Shown: positions 16,287 through 25,930, counted from the first letter of the stretch. The stretch: 64,000 bases of DNA from Danxiaibacter flavus (GCF_041060425.1 NZ_JAULBC010000009.1:62001-126000), one strand, 5' to 3'. Notes: generated from the sequence alone by a model not told the origin. Translations and numbers: made by a program.

Positions 16287-16983
16287 ATTAACTGATTTGT
16301 GTTTTACAAATGTACCGGGCTTCCTATCAAAACAAAATGGGCTGCAACGACAATCTAAAGGGGTGATTACGACCATCTCTTTCGTTTGTTGAATAGATTT
16401 AATGTAACCACTTTAAGGATGGGATAAAATGGCTCAGCAGTCTTTAACAGAATTTCTTGTAATCCGTCGATGTCTAGCGAAGCTAACATCAGGTACAGTA
16501 AAAAAGACAGTAATTGCCAATCACATGCTTTTGCGATTTGTCGAAATTAGGTCTGCGAAAATCAAATGGCGTCGACATTATTTCCCTGAAAATGTAAAAA
16601 CTATCTCAAAATAAAGACTCCCCGCTTGGGAGGGGCATGATAGATAAAGCTTCCTAAAACAATTTGTAGAACCGGTTTGCTTGTATAATCGTGGTAGCAC
16701 TTTGGAGAGGCGATGGCATGGCAAAACGCCCGGAGGGTTCGTGTTTGCCTTGAATTTTCTTTGTTACTTTCTTTTTTTCAAGAAAAAGAAAGTAAAAGAC
16801 AATCACTAATGCTCTAAGTCAATAGTAGAATAAAATGGACAAAACTGTCTCGTGACTGGTTCAGATCAGGTCACCAAATTATCATGAAAATCACCAATGC
16901 CTGGCACATTAAAAAAGCCTGCAATCATCAATTACAGGCTTTTATATACTAACTTGTTGATGTGCGAATTTGCACGCGGCTCT
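16287..16983. other. Intergenic region with a hairpin and a terminator
   Basis: No credible gene. It contains an A/T hairpin at about 16764-16795 (ACTTTCTTTTTTTC pairs with the following AAAAAGAAAGT) and the terminator at 16911-16943. A 61-codon frame at 16429 has no recognisable features. Confidence 0.5.
16911..16943 (-). terminator. Intrinsic terminator downstream of the M13 peptidase gene
   Basis: AAAAGCCTG/CAGGCTTTT arms around CAATCATCAATTA. Read on the minus strand it ends in a T-run just after the peptidase stop codon at 16984. Same core as the terminators at 7864 and 15513. Confidence 0.78.
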
Positions 16984-19008
16984 CTACCAAATCTTCAACC
17001 TCGCCGAATCTGCCAAATACATTTTATCCCCCGGTTGTACATGGAATGCATCGTAGAAATGTGTTGAATTCATGAGCGGGCCATTTACGCGCCACATGGG
17101 TGGTGAGTGCGGATTGTTGTTGATCCACAAACGGAGGAATTCATCTTTCATCTTCACACGCCAGATGCGCGCAACAGAGATGAAAAACCGCTGGTCGGGA
17201 GTGAAGCCACCGATGGTTGCAGTATCCTGACCTTGTTTGGTTAATTTAAAAGCATCATATGCAATAGCTACGCCGCCTACATCTGCAGTATTTTCACCAA
17301 CTGTTAATGCCCCTTTTATATGCAATGTGTCCAGCACGGTAAATGAACTATAAAGATTGATTACCTGTTGTGTTTTGGCTTTGAACTTTGCGTAATCATC
17401 CTTCGTCCACCAGTTGGTTACGTTGCCATTTTTGTCAAACTGCGCGCCCTGGTCGTCAAAAGCGTGGGTCATTTCATGTCCTATTACCATGCCGATGCCA
17501 CCATAATTGAGTGCATCATCGGCAGCGTCGTCAAAATAAGGTGTCTGTAAAATGCCCGCAGGAAAAACAATCTCATTTGCAAACGGATTGTAATACGCGG
17601 TGACTGTCGGAGGTGTGGTAAACCATTCAGTTTTGTCAACAGGCTTATTCAGTTTAGCTAATTGATATTGATAGCTGTTGGCAGCAGCCGAAACAATATT
17701 TTCAAAGTATTTATCGCGGGCAATAGTCACTTTGCTGTAGTCTTTCCATTTGTCAGGATAGCCAATTTTTTTCGTGATGGCATACAGCTTTTCTTTCGCT
17801 TTTGTTTTGGTGCTGTCGCTCATCCAGTCGAGCTTATTGATTCTCGCTTCAAATGCTTTCTGCAGATTGTTCACCAATTCAAGCATGCGCTTCTTTGCAT
17901 CTTCGGTAAAATATTTTTTTACATACAATTGAGCAAGCGCTTCACCAAGTGATTGATCAACCGCATCAGCTATTATTTCACCACGTGATTTTTGTACAGC
18001 CTGTCCCGAGATCACTTTGGTAAATTCAAACGCGGCATCAACAAAAGGTTTGCTTAACACATTTGCATACGTGTTGATAGAATATGCTTTCAGGTAAGTT
18101 TTCCAGTCGGTGATGGGAATGGATTTCAGCAATACATTGAGCTTGTTATAATAAGCTGGTTGCGACACGTCAATAGAATCCGTTTTGGCGCCGAGGTTGT
18201 CCAGTAAACTTATCCAGCCAATATCCGGATGTTTTTTTGCCAAATCAGCAACAGGTATTTTATTGTAATTGGCATTTACATCGCGCAGTTCAATATTCGT
18301 TCTGTGTGAAGATGCCAATTGCTTGTCGATGCCATAAACAACATCCGCATTTTTCTTTGCGGTTGCGGCATCGGTTCCCGTTAGTTCAAACAAAGTGGCG
18401 AGATATTGTTTGTATGCTGCCTGTATGCTAAGGCTTGATGGATCTGTTTTGAAATAATAATCCCGCTCAGGTAAACCAATACCGGCTTGCGAAACATGCC
18501 CGATATTCATGCTGCTGTTTTTATTATCGGGACCTACACCGAAAGAGATAATAGAAACATTGTTAACTTTTGCTTCGTCTGCTACAAACTTCATCAAAGA
18601 AGGAACGTCGGTAATGCCGTCGATACGTGTGAGCACTGGCTTAATTGGATCATTACCACGTTTGTTGACGGTTGTAGTATCCATACCTGATGCATAAAAG
18701 TCACCCACTTTTTGCTCAATGCTTCCGTCAGTGTTTTTGGCTTTTGAAACGCTGTCAAGGATGCCTTGCAGGCGCAATCGTTGTGGATAATTCATAAACA
18801 TATACGCGCCCACGCCGGCCTGGGAACCGGGGATCTGCGCTGTATCATACCACTTGCCATTCACGTACCTGAAAAAATCATTGCCAGGTTTTATCGTTGA
18901 ATCTATTCCTTTTATGTCGACAAATGCTTTGTTGGCACTCTTTTCAGAAGCATTGTTGCATGCTCCCAGAAACAAGATTGCCGCAAGGGGAAGCGACCAT
19001 TTTTTCAT
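16984..19008 (-). CDS. M13-family zinc metallopeptidase (PepO/neprilysin-like) lipoprotein
   Basis: 674 residues, the normal M13 length. The signal peptide ends in lipobox LGAC, so it should be anchored in the envelope after processing at about Cys16. The zinc motif is HEMTH (H511-H515), and the third ligand lies in the downstream ENTADVGG motif. NAYYNPFANEI-like and NPHSPPMWRVNGPLMN blocks are typical of the family, and the protein ends with W after an ARLKI segment. It cleaves peptides outside the cytoplasm. Monocistronic with a dedicated terminator. Confidence 0.95.
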   Translation of the reverse strand: MKKWSLPLAAILFLGACNNASEKSANKAFVDIKGIDSTIKPGNDFFRYVNGKWYDTAQIPGSQAGVGAYMFMNYPQRLRLQGILDSVSKAKNTDGSIEQKVGDFYASGMDTTTVNKRGNDPIKPVLTRIDGITDVPSLMKFVADEAKVNNVSIISFGVGPDNKNSSMNIGHVSQAGIGLPERDYYFKTDPSSLSIQAAYKQYLATLFELTGTDAATAKKNADVVYGIDKQLASSHRTNIELRDVNANYNKIPVADLAKKHPDIGWISLLDNLGAKTDSIDVSQPAYYNKLNVLLKSIPITDWKTYLKAYSINTYANVLSKPFVDAAFEFTKVISGQAVQKSRGEIIADAVDQSLGEALAQLYVKKYFTEDAKKRMLELVNNLQKAFEARINKLDWMSDSTKTKAKEKLYAITKKIGYPDKWKDYSKVTIARDKYFENIVSAAANSYQYQLAKLNKPVDKTEWFTTPPTVTAYYNPFANEIVFPAGILQTPYFDDAADDALNYGGIGMVIGHEMTHAFDDQGAQFDKNGNVTNWWTKDDYAKFKAKTQQVINLYSSFTVLDTLHIKGALTVGENTADVGGVAIAYDAFKLTKQGQDTATIGGFTPDQRFFISVARIWRVKMKDEFLRLWINNNPHSPPMWRVNGPLMNSTHFYDAFHVQPGDKMYLADSARLKIW

Positions 19009-19078
19009 AATTAAAAATTAGTTATGTATAAAGATAATCATCTTCGTTGTGACAAGAATAATGAATATACTACCGACT

Positions 19079-19116
19079 AATCCCGAAGCCCGTTCTGTCA
19101 GGCGGGCTTCGGGATT
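19079..19116. repeat. Hairpin of the CCCGAAGCCCG family
   Basis: AATCCCGAAGCCCG at 19079-19092 pairs perfectly with CGGGCTTCGGGATT at 19103-19116. It lies between the divergent M13 and ThiE/TenI-like genes. The same arms occur as a large spread-out inverted repeat at 23623-23810. Confidence 0.7.
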
Positions 19117-19211
19117 GGCTTGATTTTATTCTAAACGCATTCTCTACAAAATGTTGCATCAATCCATTTATCTTTAACGGCATCGCATTTATGTACACGC
19201 AAAGTTGAATC

Positions 19212-19838
19212 ATGGAATTAATTGTAATTACTCCTCCAACAGATATTAAAGACGAAGTTGCATCTGTAAAAGAAATGCTTGAAAGCGGATTAGATAGGCT
19301 TCATCTGCGAAAAGAAAATTCAGATATTGATGCATATAGAAATTATCTTCATCAAATACCTGCTGTTTTTCATACGCAGGTTTCTATTCACGAGTATCCT
19401 GAACTGTTAAATGAATTTCCTTTGATTGGGTTTCATTGTAAAGCAATTGTATGGAAGGATGAAAAGAAATTAAAAGAAGTGCTTTCTTGTTCTTCGTCCT
19501 CAACAATATCAGCTTCTTTTCATTCATGGGAAGAAGTAATGCAAGCGCCATACGATTTCGATTATGGCTTTGTAAGCCCGGTGTTTGATAGTATCTCTAA
19601 ATCAGACTATCCTGCAAATATTGATATAACAAAATTGAAGGCGACAAGACAGTATCTAAGTAGCAATCAAAAGAACGCTCCCAAAATATTTGCCTTAGGT
19701 GGTATAGATGCTGCCAAAATAGCACAGTTAGACCATACTGGTTTTGACGGAGTAGCAATCTTGGGGATAGTTTGGCGGTCTGATAATTGTTTAGCTGCAT
19801 TTGAAACTATACATCGTCAAATAAAGGGTTTGCAGTAG
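19212..19838 (+). CDS. Thiamine phosphate synthase/TenI-like protein
   Basis: 208 residues with the ThiE/TenI barrel pattern: LIVITPPTDI, LDRLHLRKEN, a FGFVSPVFDSISKSDYP-like loop and the C-terminal FALGGIDAAKI...GFDGVAILGIVW phosphate-binding half. The usual GVHL segment is degenerate (GFHCKAIVW). It therefore may be a second thiamine phosphate synthase or a TenI-like protein acting on thiazole tautomers. It faces the thi operon, and its 3' end overlaps the last gene of that operon (thiF) by 32 bases. Confidence 0.82.
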   Translation: MELIVITPPTDIKDEVASVKEMLESGLDRLHLRKENSDIDAYRNYLHQIPAVFHTQVSIHEYPELLNEFPLIGFHCKAIVWKDEKKLKEVLSCSSSSTISASFHSWEEVMQAPYDFDYGFVSPVFDSISKSDYPANIDITKLKATRQYLSSNQKNAPKIFALGGIDAAKIAQLDHTGFDGVAILGIVWRSDNCLAAFETIHRQIKGLQ

Positions 19839-20895
19839 TATTTATTCCTGAAATTCCATTTTCTAAACTGTACACTTCTTTAAAACCATTGTTGACCAAT
19901 AATTCCATAGCCGTCCGGCTTCTTACACCTGCGGCACAATACAAGACGGTCGTTATCTTGGGATCCATTTGTTGGAAGTTGTCTTTAAAAGTGGACAAAG
20001 GAATATTTAATCCGCCGATATTTCTGATTTTGTGTTCTTCTTTTTCCCGCACATCAACAAGTTGAACTATGGAATTTTCTAACACTTCTTTCAATCTTGT
20101 AAAACTGATCGCTTCGCCTTTTGAGGAGCAGACCGCAGATTGTTGCCGTAGATGAGTGATATTTTTATTGGAAGGATTTTTACTGAATTGAAGCACTTGC
20201 GTTTGCATGGTTGCCACATCCATCACCCATAATTTGCCAGATAGAACTTCTCCGTGTTGGGTAATTATTTTGATTACTTCATTGGCCTGGATAGTTCCGA
20301 TAATTCCGGGTAAAGATGCAACCACGCCAATGGTAGCACAATTAGGAACTTCATCAACGTTCGGTGCTTCAGGAAACAAGCAGCGATAAGTCGGGCCATC
20401 ATTGTAATTGAAAACAGCAACCTGCCCCTCAAACTTATAGATCGAGCCGAAAACCAAAGGCTTGTTCAACATCACGCAGGCGTCATTTACCATGTAGCGG
20501 GTGGCGAAATTATCCGAGCCATCTACCACTATGTCGTAAGGCTTTATTATCTCTAATGCATTGTCCGAACTAATAAAAACTGTGTGTGCTTCAATTGTTA
20601 CAAAGGGATTCAATTGTTCAATCCGTGCTTTTGCTACAACGGCTTTGGGCTTGCTGACATCCGCTGATGTATAGAGGATTTGCCTTTGCAAATTGCTTTC
20701 CTCCACCACATCGCCATCAACAATGCCAAGGGTTCCTACACCTGCAGCAGCAAGGTATTGCAGAACCGGGCACCCCAATCCGCCGGCGCCAATCACCAAT
20801 ACCTTTGCAGCCTGTAATTTTAGTTGTCCGGGTACTCCAATTTCGGGCAATATTAATTGCCGTTGATATCTTGCCTGCTCTTTTTGTGAAAGCAT
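19807..20895 (-). CDS. thiF: ThiF-type sulfur-carrier adenylyltransferase fused to rhodanese
   Basis: 362 residues. An E1-like domain (1-245) has the ATP motif GAGGLGCPVLQYLAAAGVG, the Asp/Arg pocket DGDVVEESNLQRQ, and the crossover-loop region. One of the usual zinc CxxC pairs is reduced to a single Cys (TYRC). A rhodanese domain (about 265-362) has active-site loop CAAGVRSRTA. The fusion would adenylate the C-terminal Gly of ThiS and may hand over sulfur itself, replacing a separate rhodanese. Last gene of the thi operon. MoeB is the alternative, but the context favours ThiF. Confidence 0.88.
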   Translation of the reverse strand: MLSQKEQARYQRQLILPEIGVPGQLKLQAAKVLVIGAGGLGCPVLQYLAAAGVGTLGIVDGDVVEESNLQRQILYTSADVSKPKAVVAKARIEQLNPFVTIEAHTVFISSDNALEIIKPYDIVVDGSDNFATRYMVNDACVMLNKPLVFGSIYKFEGQVAVFNYNDGPTYRCLFPEAPNVDEVPNCATIGVVASLPGIIGTIQANEVIKIITQHGEVLSGKLWVMDVATMQTQVLQFSKNPSNKNITHLRQQSAVCSSKGEAISFTRLKEVLENSIVQLVDVREKEEHKIRNIGGLNIPLSTFKDNFQQMDPKITTVLYCAAGVRSRTAMELLVNNGFKEVYSLENGISGINTTANPLFDDV

Positions 20896-20915
20896 GATGA
20901 TGCGCTTTTATTTAG

Positions 20916-22019
20916 TTACACAAATGACTCCCAATCCTTCCATACAGCTTTGTAACCTTTGCCATGCACCATTTGCACAATTTCTGCCGGGCTCCTGCTG
21001 TCGTCAATTTCAAATTGTTCCAAAGATTCTACCTCAGTGACATATCCTCCCGGATTTGTTTTAGATCCTGCACTCATGCTCGTAATTCCTAATTGAATGA
21101 TATGATCTCTGAATTTTTCATTTTCACGGGTGGAGATAGATAATTCAACTTCTTCATTGAATATGCGCCATGCGCAGATCAATTGTGCCAACTCTCTGTC
21201 ACTCATTACGACTTTAGGTTCTATCAGGCCTTCTGCCGGTCTTAACCGTGGAAATGAAATACTGTATTTCGTTTGCCAATAAGTTTTCTCCAGGTAATTT
21301 AAATGCATTGCTGTAAAAAAGCTATCTGTGCGCCAGTCCTCCAAACCAATCAATACACCCAGGCCTATTTTATGAATACCAGCTTTACCTAAACGGTCAG
21401 GCGTTGCGAGGCGGTAACTGAAGTTTGATTTTTTTCCTTTAGTATGATGGATCTTGTAATCAGCTTTGTGATAGGTCTCCTGGTACACCAACACAGCATG
21501 TAACCCCGCTTCAATCAGTGCTTCATAATCTTCCTGTTCCATCGGCTGCACTTCTATACTTACCTGTGCGAAATGCGGCTTCAGCAAAGCAATTGCATTC
21601 CTGATATAATCAACACCTACCGTTTTGCTGGCCTCACCTGTAACCAATAAAATATGTTTAAAACCCTGCTCTTTCAGATACATGGCCTCCTGCATGATTT
21701 CAAATGGTGTTAATGTTTTTCGCTTTAATTTATTATCATAACTAAAGCCACAGTAGGTGCAAATATTTTGGCATTCGTTGGACAGATATAATGGTGCATA
21801 TAACTGAATTGTTTTGCCAAAACGCTTCTGTGTTAACTTATGACTCAGCTGTGCCATCGGCTCTAAGAAGGCTAAAGCAGCGGGGGAAATAAGCGCTTTG
21901 AAATCTTCAAGTGAACGTTTACTTTTTTGCAAAGCCGTTCTTACATCAGCTGCAGTTTTTGTGTAAATGCTTTCCTTAATGCTATTCCAGCACAGCGTAT
22001 CAAACTGTTCAAGAAACAT
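20916..22019 (-). CDS. thiH: 2-iminoacetate synthase ThiH
   Basis: Radical-SAM enzyme of 367 residues. The [4Fe-4S]/SAM motif CxxxCxxC is at C83, C87 and C90 (NECQNICTYCGF). Other landmarks are GFKHILLVTGEASK, VEVQPMEQEDYEALIEAGL-like blocks and the C-terminal SAGSKTNPGGY. It splits tyrosine to dehydroglycine (2-iminoacetate) for thiazole formation. Its presence instead of ThiO fits an anaerobe-tolerant thi pathway. It sits between thiG (11 bp upstream) and thiF (20 bp downstream) in one operon. Confidence 0.95.
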   Translation of the reverse strand: MFLEQFDTLCWNSIKESIYTKTAADVRTALQKSKRSLEDFKALISPAALAFLEPMAQLSHKLTQKRFGKTIQLYAPLYLSNECQNICTYCGFSYDNKLKRKTLTPFEIMQEAMYLKEQGFKHILLVTGEASKTVGVDYIRNAIALLKPHFAQVSIEVQPMEQEDYEALIEAGLHAVLVYQETYHKADYKIHHTKGKKSNFSYRLATPDRLGKAGIHKIGLGVLIGLEDWRTDSFFTAMHLNYLEKTYWQTKYSISFPRLRPAEGLIEPKVVMSDRELAQLICAWRIFNEEVELSISTRENEKFRDHIIQLGITSMSAGSKTNPGGYVTEVESLEQFEIDDSRSPAEIVQMVHGKGYKAVWKDWESFV

Positions 22020-22030
22020 ACACGTACAAT

Positions 22031-22807
22031 TTATAGTTCAGATAAAAATGAAGTAAGCGGGCTGCTTGCATCGGCTGCATTGCGTTCTGCTCCTAAACCG
22101 GCGAGATAGCCCGTCCGGCCCGCTGTTACAGCATGCTTAAATGCTTGCGCCATGGCTACAGGATTGGCCGCTACGGCTATGGCTGTATTTACCAATACGG
22201 CATCTGCTCCCAATTCCATTGCTGCAGCCGCATGGCTTGGCGCGCCGATGCCAGCGTCGACAATTACAGGAACATTGCTTTGCTCAATAATGATCTCTAA
22301 AAAGTCTTTTGTTCTTAATCCTTTGTTGGTGCCAATAGGAGCCCCCAGCGGCATTACCGCTGCCACGCCAACCTCTTCAAGCCGTTTGCATAAAACAGGA
22401 TCGGCATGTATGTAAGGCAATACTATAAAACCCAGTTTCACCAGTTCTTCCGCTGCCTTTAAAGTCTCCACCGGGTCCGGTAATAAATATTTTGGATCGG
22501 GATGGATCTCCAGTTTCAACCAGTTTGTCTGCAAAGCCTCCCTTGCCAGTTGGGCTGCAAATACCGCTTCTTTTGCATTTCTTACGCCGGATGTATTGGG
22601 CAACAATGCAATCGATCCGGGTTGTAAGTAAGAGAGAATATCCTCTTCTTTGTCTTCGCTGTCTATTCTTTTTAATGCAACGGTAGCCAACTCCGTTCCG
22701 CTCGCTGTCAATGCATGTTGCATTAATTGATGGTCGCCAAATTTTCCGGTGCCTGTAAAAAGGCGGCTATTGAATTTCTTACCGGCTATGATAAGCGTAT
22801 CGTTCAT
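22031..22807 (-). CDS. thiG: Thiazole synthase ThiG
   Basis: 258 residues, full length. It starts with LIIAGKKFNSRLFTGTGKF and contains LPNTSGVRNAKEAV, WLKLEIHPDPKYLLPDP (with the Schiff-base lysine), VMPLGAPIGTNKGL and VDAGIGAPSHAAAAMELGADAVLVNTAIA, all highly typical. It condenses DXP, dehydroglycine and ThiS thiocarboxylate into the thiazole phosphate. It is followed closely by thiH, with which ThiG works. Confidence 0.96.
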   Translation of the reverse strand: MNDTLIIAGKKFNSRLFTGTGKFGDHQLMQHALTASGTELATVALKRIDSEDKEEDILSYLQPGSIALLPNTSGVRNAKEAVFAAQLAREALQTNWLKLEIHPDPKYLLPDPVETLKAAEELVKLGFIVLPYIHADPVLCKRLEEVGVAAVMPLGAPIGTNKGLRTKDFLEIIIEQSNVPVIVDAGIGAPSHAAAAMELGADAVLVNTAIAVAANPVAMAQAFKHAVTAGRTGYLAGLGAERNAADASSPLTSFLSEL

Positions 22808-22892
22808 TGTTTTTCCTTTAAGTTGGGGTTAAACATTTGTGAGGCTGACTGCATAGAAGCTTTTTACTTAGCCTGTTTAATTTTGACTTACA

Positions 22893-23507
22893 TTAAGCCG
22901 CACACAGATCAACGAATTTTTGCGCTGTTCCCTGGATATCTTTTTCATTTGCAATGGCACCAGATACAGCCACGCCATACAATCCTGTTTGGAATAAGGC
23001 TGGTATGTCTTCAGCTTCAATTCCTCCAATACCTATTACAGGTGGAATCACAATATTTTTTTGTTTCAGTGAATTGAAAATGTCCTGATAACCTTCAAGT
23101 CCAAGTATCGGGCTCAATTTCTTTTTGGTGACAGTAAAACGATATGGACCTAAGCCAATGTAGTCTGCCTGAGATTGCGCCGCAATAGCAATGATGTCTT
23201 CCATTGTATTCGCAGTACAACCAATAATAAAATCATTTCCTAATAAGGCCCTTGCTTCATTCAAAGGCATATCTTCTTTTCCTATATGAATGCCATCAGC
23301 TTTAATCTCCAGCGCCAGTTCCACGTTATCATCAATAATCAATTTGGCGCCATAATGTTTGCAAACCTGTTGAACTTTTAATGCTTCGGTTTTATATGCC
23401 TCGTGACTAACATTTTTTAATCGCAGTTGCACCCATCGTACACCGCCGCTACAAGCTTGTTCTGCTAATGCTACAGTTGTAGTTATAAATTGAAGTTTTT
23501 CTATCAT
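22893..23507 (-). CDS. thiE: Thiamine phosphate synthase ThiE
   Basis: About 205 residues from MIEKLQFIT; in-frame ATGs upstream (to 23582) would add a non-conserved leader. Conserved blocks in order: WVQLRLKN, LIIDDNVELALEIKADGIHIGKEDM, IIGCTANT, DYIGLGPYRFT-TKKKLSPILGLEGY (diphosphate-binding loop) and VIGIGGIEAEDIPALFQTGLYGVAVSGAI. It couples HMP-PP and thiazole phosphate to thiamine phosphate. It lies 85 bases upstream of thiG in the operon. No thiD follows it. Confidence 0.93.
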   Translation of the reverse strand: MIEKLQFITTTVALAEQACSGGVRWVQLRLKNVSHEAYKTEALKVQQVCKHYGAKLIIDDNVELALEIKADGIHIGKEDMPLNEARALLGNDFIIGCTANTMEDIIAIAAQSQADYIGLGPYRFTVTKKKLSPILGLEGYQDIFNSLKQKNIVIPPVIGIGGIEAEDIPALFQTGLYGVAVSGAIANEKDIQGTAQKFVDLCAA

Positions 23508-24020
23508 GGTAAGAATGAATGTTATTGATAATGGTTCTTTACATTTCATTGTTGTCCGGCTAAAGTTGAACAAGTTGATCAAGATCCTTGTCGAATAATA
23601 GTCGCACGAATTTTTATCAGGCTAATCCCGAAGCCCGCCTGACCGGACGGGCAGGGGATGGAATTATTAGAACGGCATACAATCCTGTATTTAAAACCCA
23701 AATGGTTGACATTTTATAATGCCACCCCGTCGGGGTTAGAATAAATAGAGTGGGCATTTGCTATAATAATTTCATCCCCTGCCCGTCCGGTCAGGCGGGC
23801 TTCGGGATTATACAAATCGTGTCTAGTGTCTTAATAAACTAAACTCAATTGACGCGATCAAGTCAAATAAAATGCCCTTGCAAATTTTTAGTCGGTTACT
23901 TTTCAAGATAATGTGTGCATTCCGGCTATGTTTCTTAGACTGCTGCAAAAAATGAACGTGCCGGAAACAGGGTACTTCGTACTTCGTAATTCGTACTTCG
24001 TAATTCGTACTTGAGCTCCC
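23508..24020. other. 513-base gap inside the thi operon, with inverted repeat and short tandem words
   Basis: The gap between thiC and thiE has no gene. It holds the large inverted repeat described separately and a run of TTCGTAC/TTCGTAA words at about 23972-24013 next to the thiC stop. No promoter for thiE is obvious, so thiE-thiF may depend on read-through from the riboswitch promoter. Confidence 0.6.
23623..23810. repeat. Large perfect inverted repeat (38-base arms, 112-base spacer)
   Basis: Arms at 23623-23660 and 23773-23810 are exact reverse complements (TAATCCCGAAGCCCG...AGGGGATG), and the match continues into the spacer with one mismatch (AATTATTA). The spacer itself contains the small hairpin CCCCGTCGGGG. 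A single-hairpin relative lies at 19079-19116. Confidence 0.85.
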
Positions 24021-25883
24021 CTAGCTGTAAATTTCCGCGCCCTGTTCTCTAAACTCTTTTGCTTTTTCCAACATGCCTTCAGCTAACTCCTTTGTTTGCT
24101 GCTCGCTATATTCCCGGATGTCCTGTGTAATTTTCATGGAACAGAAATGTGGTCCGCACATGGAACAGAAATGTGCAATTTTCGCGCCTTCTGCAGGCAA
24201 TGTTTCATCGTGGAAGGAACGGGCTGTATCGGGGTCTAGCGATAAATTAAACTGGTCTTCCCATCTAAACTCAAACCTGGCTTTACTTAAAGCATTGTCG
24301 CGGTATTGTGCGCCCGGATGTCCTTTCGCAAGATCTGCGGCATGTGCCGCAATTTTGTAAGCAATAACACCATCCTTCACATCTTTTTTATTAGGTAAGC
24401 CCAAATGTTCCTTTGGCGTTACATAGCAAAGCATGGCAGTACCATACCAGCCGATCATGGCCGCGCCAATGGCTGAAGTTATATGGTCATAGCCCGGTGC
24501 TATATCAGTAGTTAAAGGACCTAATGTGTAGAAGGGCGCTTCATGACATTCCTTCAATTGCTTATCCATATTTTCTTTTATCAGGTGCATAGGGACATGG
24601 CCGGGACCTTCAATCATTACCTGTACATCATGCTTCCACGCAATTTTGGTAAGTTCACCCAGCGTTTCCAGTTCTGCGAATTGAGCCGCGTCATTGGCAT
24701 CGGCAATTGAGCCGGGACGCAAGCCGTCGCCTAATGAAAAACTTACATCATAAGCTTTCATTATTTCGCAGATCTCTTCAAAATGCGTATACAAGAAATT
24801 CTCTTTATGATGAGCCAGGCACCATTTTGCCATAATGCTTCCGCCTCTTGAAACAATGCCTGTTGTACGTTTTGCAGTAAGTGGAATATAGCGGAGTAAA
24901 ACGCCGGCATGAATAGTAAAATAATCAACGCCTTGTTCAGCCTGTTCAATCAATGTATCCTTAAAGATCTCCCATGTAAGGTCTTCTGCTTTGCCATTCA
25001 CTTTTTCCAATGCCTGGTAAATGGGTACAGTGCCAACAGGAACCGGGCAATTGCGGATAATCCATTCCCTGGTTTCATGAATATTCTTTCCGGTCGATAA
25101 ATCCATTAGTGTATCTCCACCCCAACGGCAGCTCCATACAGCTTTATCCACTTCTTCTTCAATGGAAGAGGTAACAACAGAGTTACCAATATTCGTATTG
25201 ATCTTCACCAAAAAATTACGGCCAATGATCATTGGTTCGCTCTCCGGATGGTTGATGTTAGAAGGGATGATGGCTCTTCCCGCAGCTACTTCGTCACGCA
25301 CAAATTCAGGTGTAATTTTTTTTAAGGGGGTGTTGGCGCCAAAGCTATTGCCTGGATGCTGTTGGCTTAGCGATTCATCGGATAACGCTTCTATTTGTTG
25401 ATTTTCACGAATGGCAATGTATTCCATTTCAGGCGTGATGATGCCTTTCCGTGCATAATGCAATTGCGTTACATTTTTTCCCGACTTTGCTTTATATGGT
25501 TTTTGAATGTGCTCAAATTGTAACGGCTTAAGTTTTTCATCATTCAACCGTTTATTGCTGTATCCGGAGGAAAATCCGGATAGTTTTTCTACATCACCTC
25601 TTTGTACAATCCATTCTTCGCGAAGCCTTGTCAGTCCTTTCTTTAAATCTATGCCAACATCCGGGTCAGTGTAAGGGCCACTGGTATCGTACACAGTGAC
25701 GGGTACGTTAGGTACTACTTCTTCTTTTATGGAAGAAATGCGAACGCTGTCGCCCAATGCAATTTCCCGCATGGCCACTTTGATGTTATGCAACTTGCCT
25801 GTTATGTATATTTTCCTCGAACCGGTAAGCGGTGCACGCATTTCCATGTTCTCGTAAGAAGATGGTATTTTATCTTTTTGCAT
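24021..25883 (-). CDS. thiC: Phosphomethylpyrimidine synthase ThiC
   Basis: About 620 residues. Non-canonical radical-SAM enzyme converting AIR to HMP phosphate. The C-terminal cluster motif CxxCx4C is present (CSMCGPHFCSMK). Other signatures are DLSTGKNIHETREWI, VPVGTVPIYQALEKV, IEGPGHVPMH and LGPLTTDIAPGYDHITSAIG. I prefer the ATG at 25883 (MQKDKIPSS). An earlier ATG at 25934 overlaps the thiS stop as ATGA, but its extra 17 residues are not family-like and the Shine-Dalgarno-like run there abuts the codon. Second gene of the riboswitch-controlled operon. Confidence 0.95.
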   Translation of the reverse strand: MQKDKIPSSYENMEMRAPLTGSRKIYITGKLHNIKVAMREIALGDSVRISSIKEEVVPNVPVTVYDTSGPYTDPDVGIDLKKGLTRLREEWIVQRGDVEKLSGFSSGYSNKRLNDEKLKPLQFEHIQKPYKAKSGKNVTQLHYARKGIITPEMEYIAIRENQQIEALSDESLSQQHPGNSFGANTPLKKITPEFVRDEVAAGRAIIPSNINHPESEPMIIGRNFLVKINTNIGNSVVTSSIEEEVDKAVWSCRWGGDTLMDLSTGKNIHETREWIIRNCPVPVGTVPIYQALEKVNGKAEDLTWEIFKDTLIEQAEQGVDYFTIHAGVLLRYIPLTAKRTTGIVSRGGSIMAKWCLAHHKENFLYTHFEEICEIMKAYDVSFSLGDGLRPGSIADANDAAQFAELETLGELTKIAWKHDVQVMIEGPGHVPMHLIKENMDKQLKECHEAPFYTLGPLTTDIAPGYDHITSAIGAAMIGWYGTAMLCYVTPKEHLGLPNKKDVKDGVIAYKIAAHAADLAKGHPGAQYRDNALSKARFEFRWEDQFNLSLDPDTARSFHDETLPAEGAKIAHFCSMCGPHFCSMKITQDIREYSEQQTKELAEGMLEKAKEFREQGAEIYS

Positions 25884-25930
25884 ATTGTATAAGTGTTGTG
25901 TAAATGAGAAGGTTAATTGATGAGAAGGTG

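Noticed and set aside
16429..16614. A 61-codon frame downstream of the RibD-like gene
   Set aside because: Composition and sequence are not protein-like, there is no family pattern, and the gap is otherwise non-coding.
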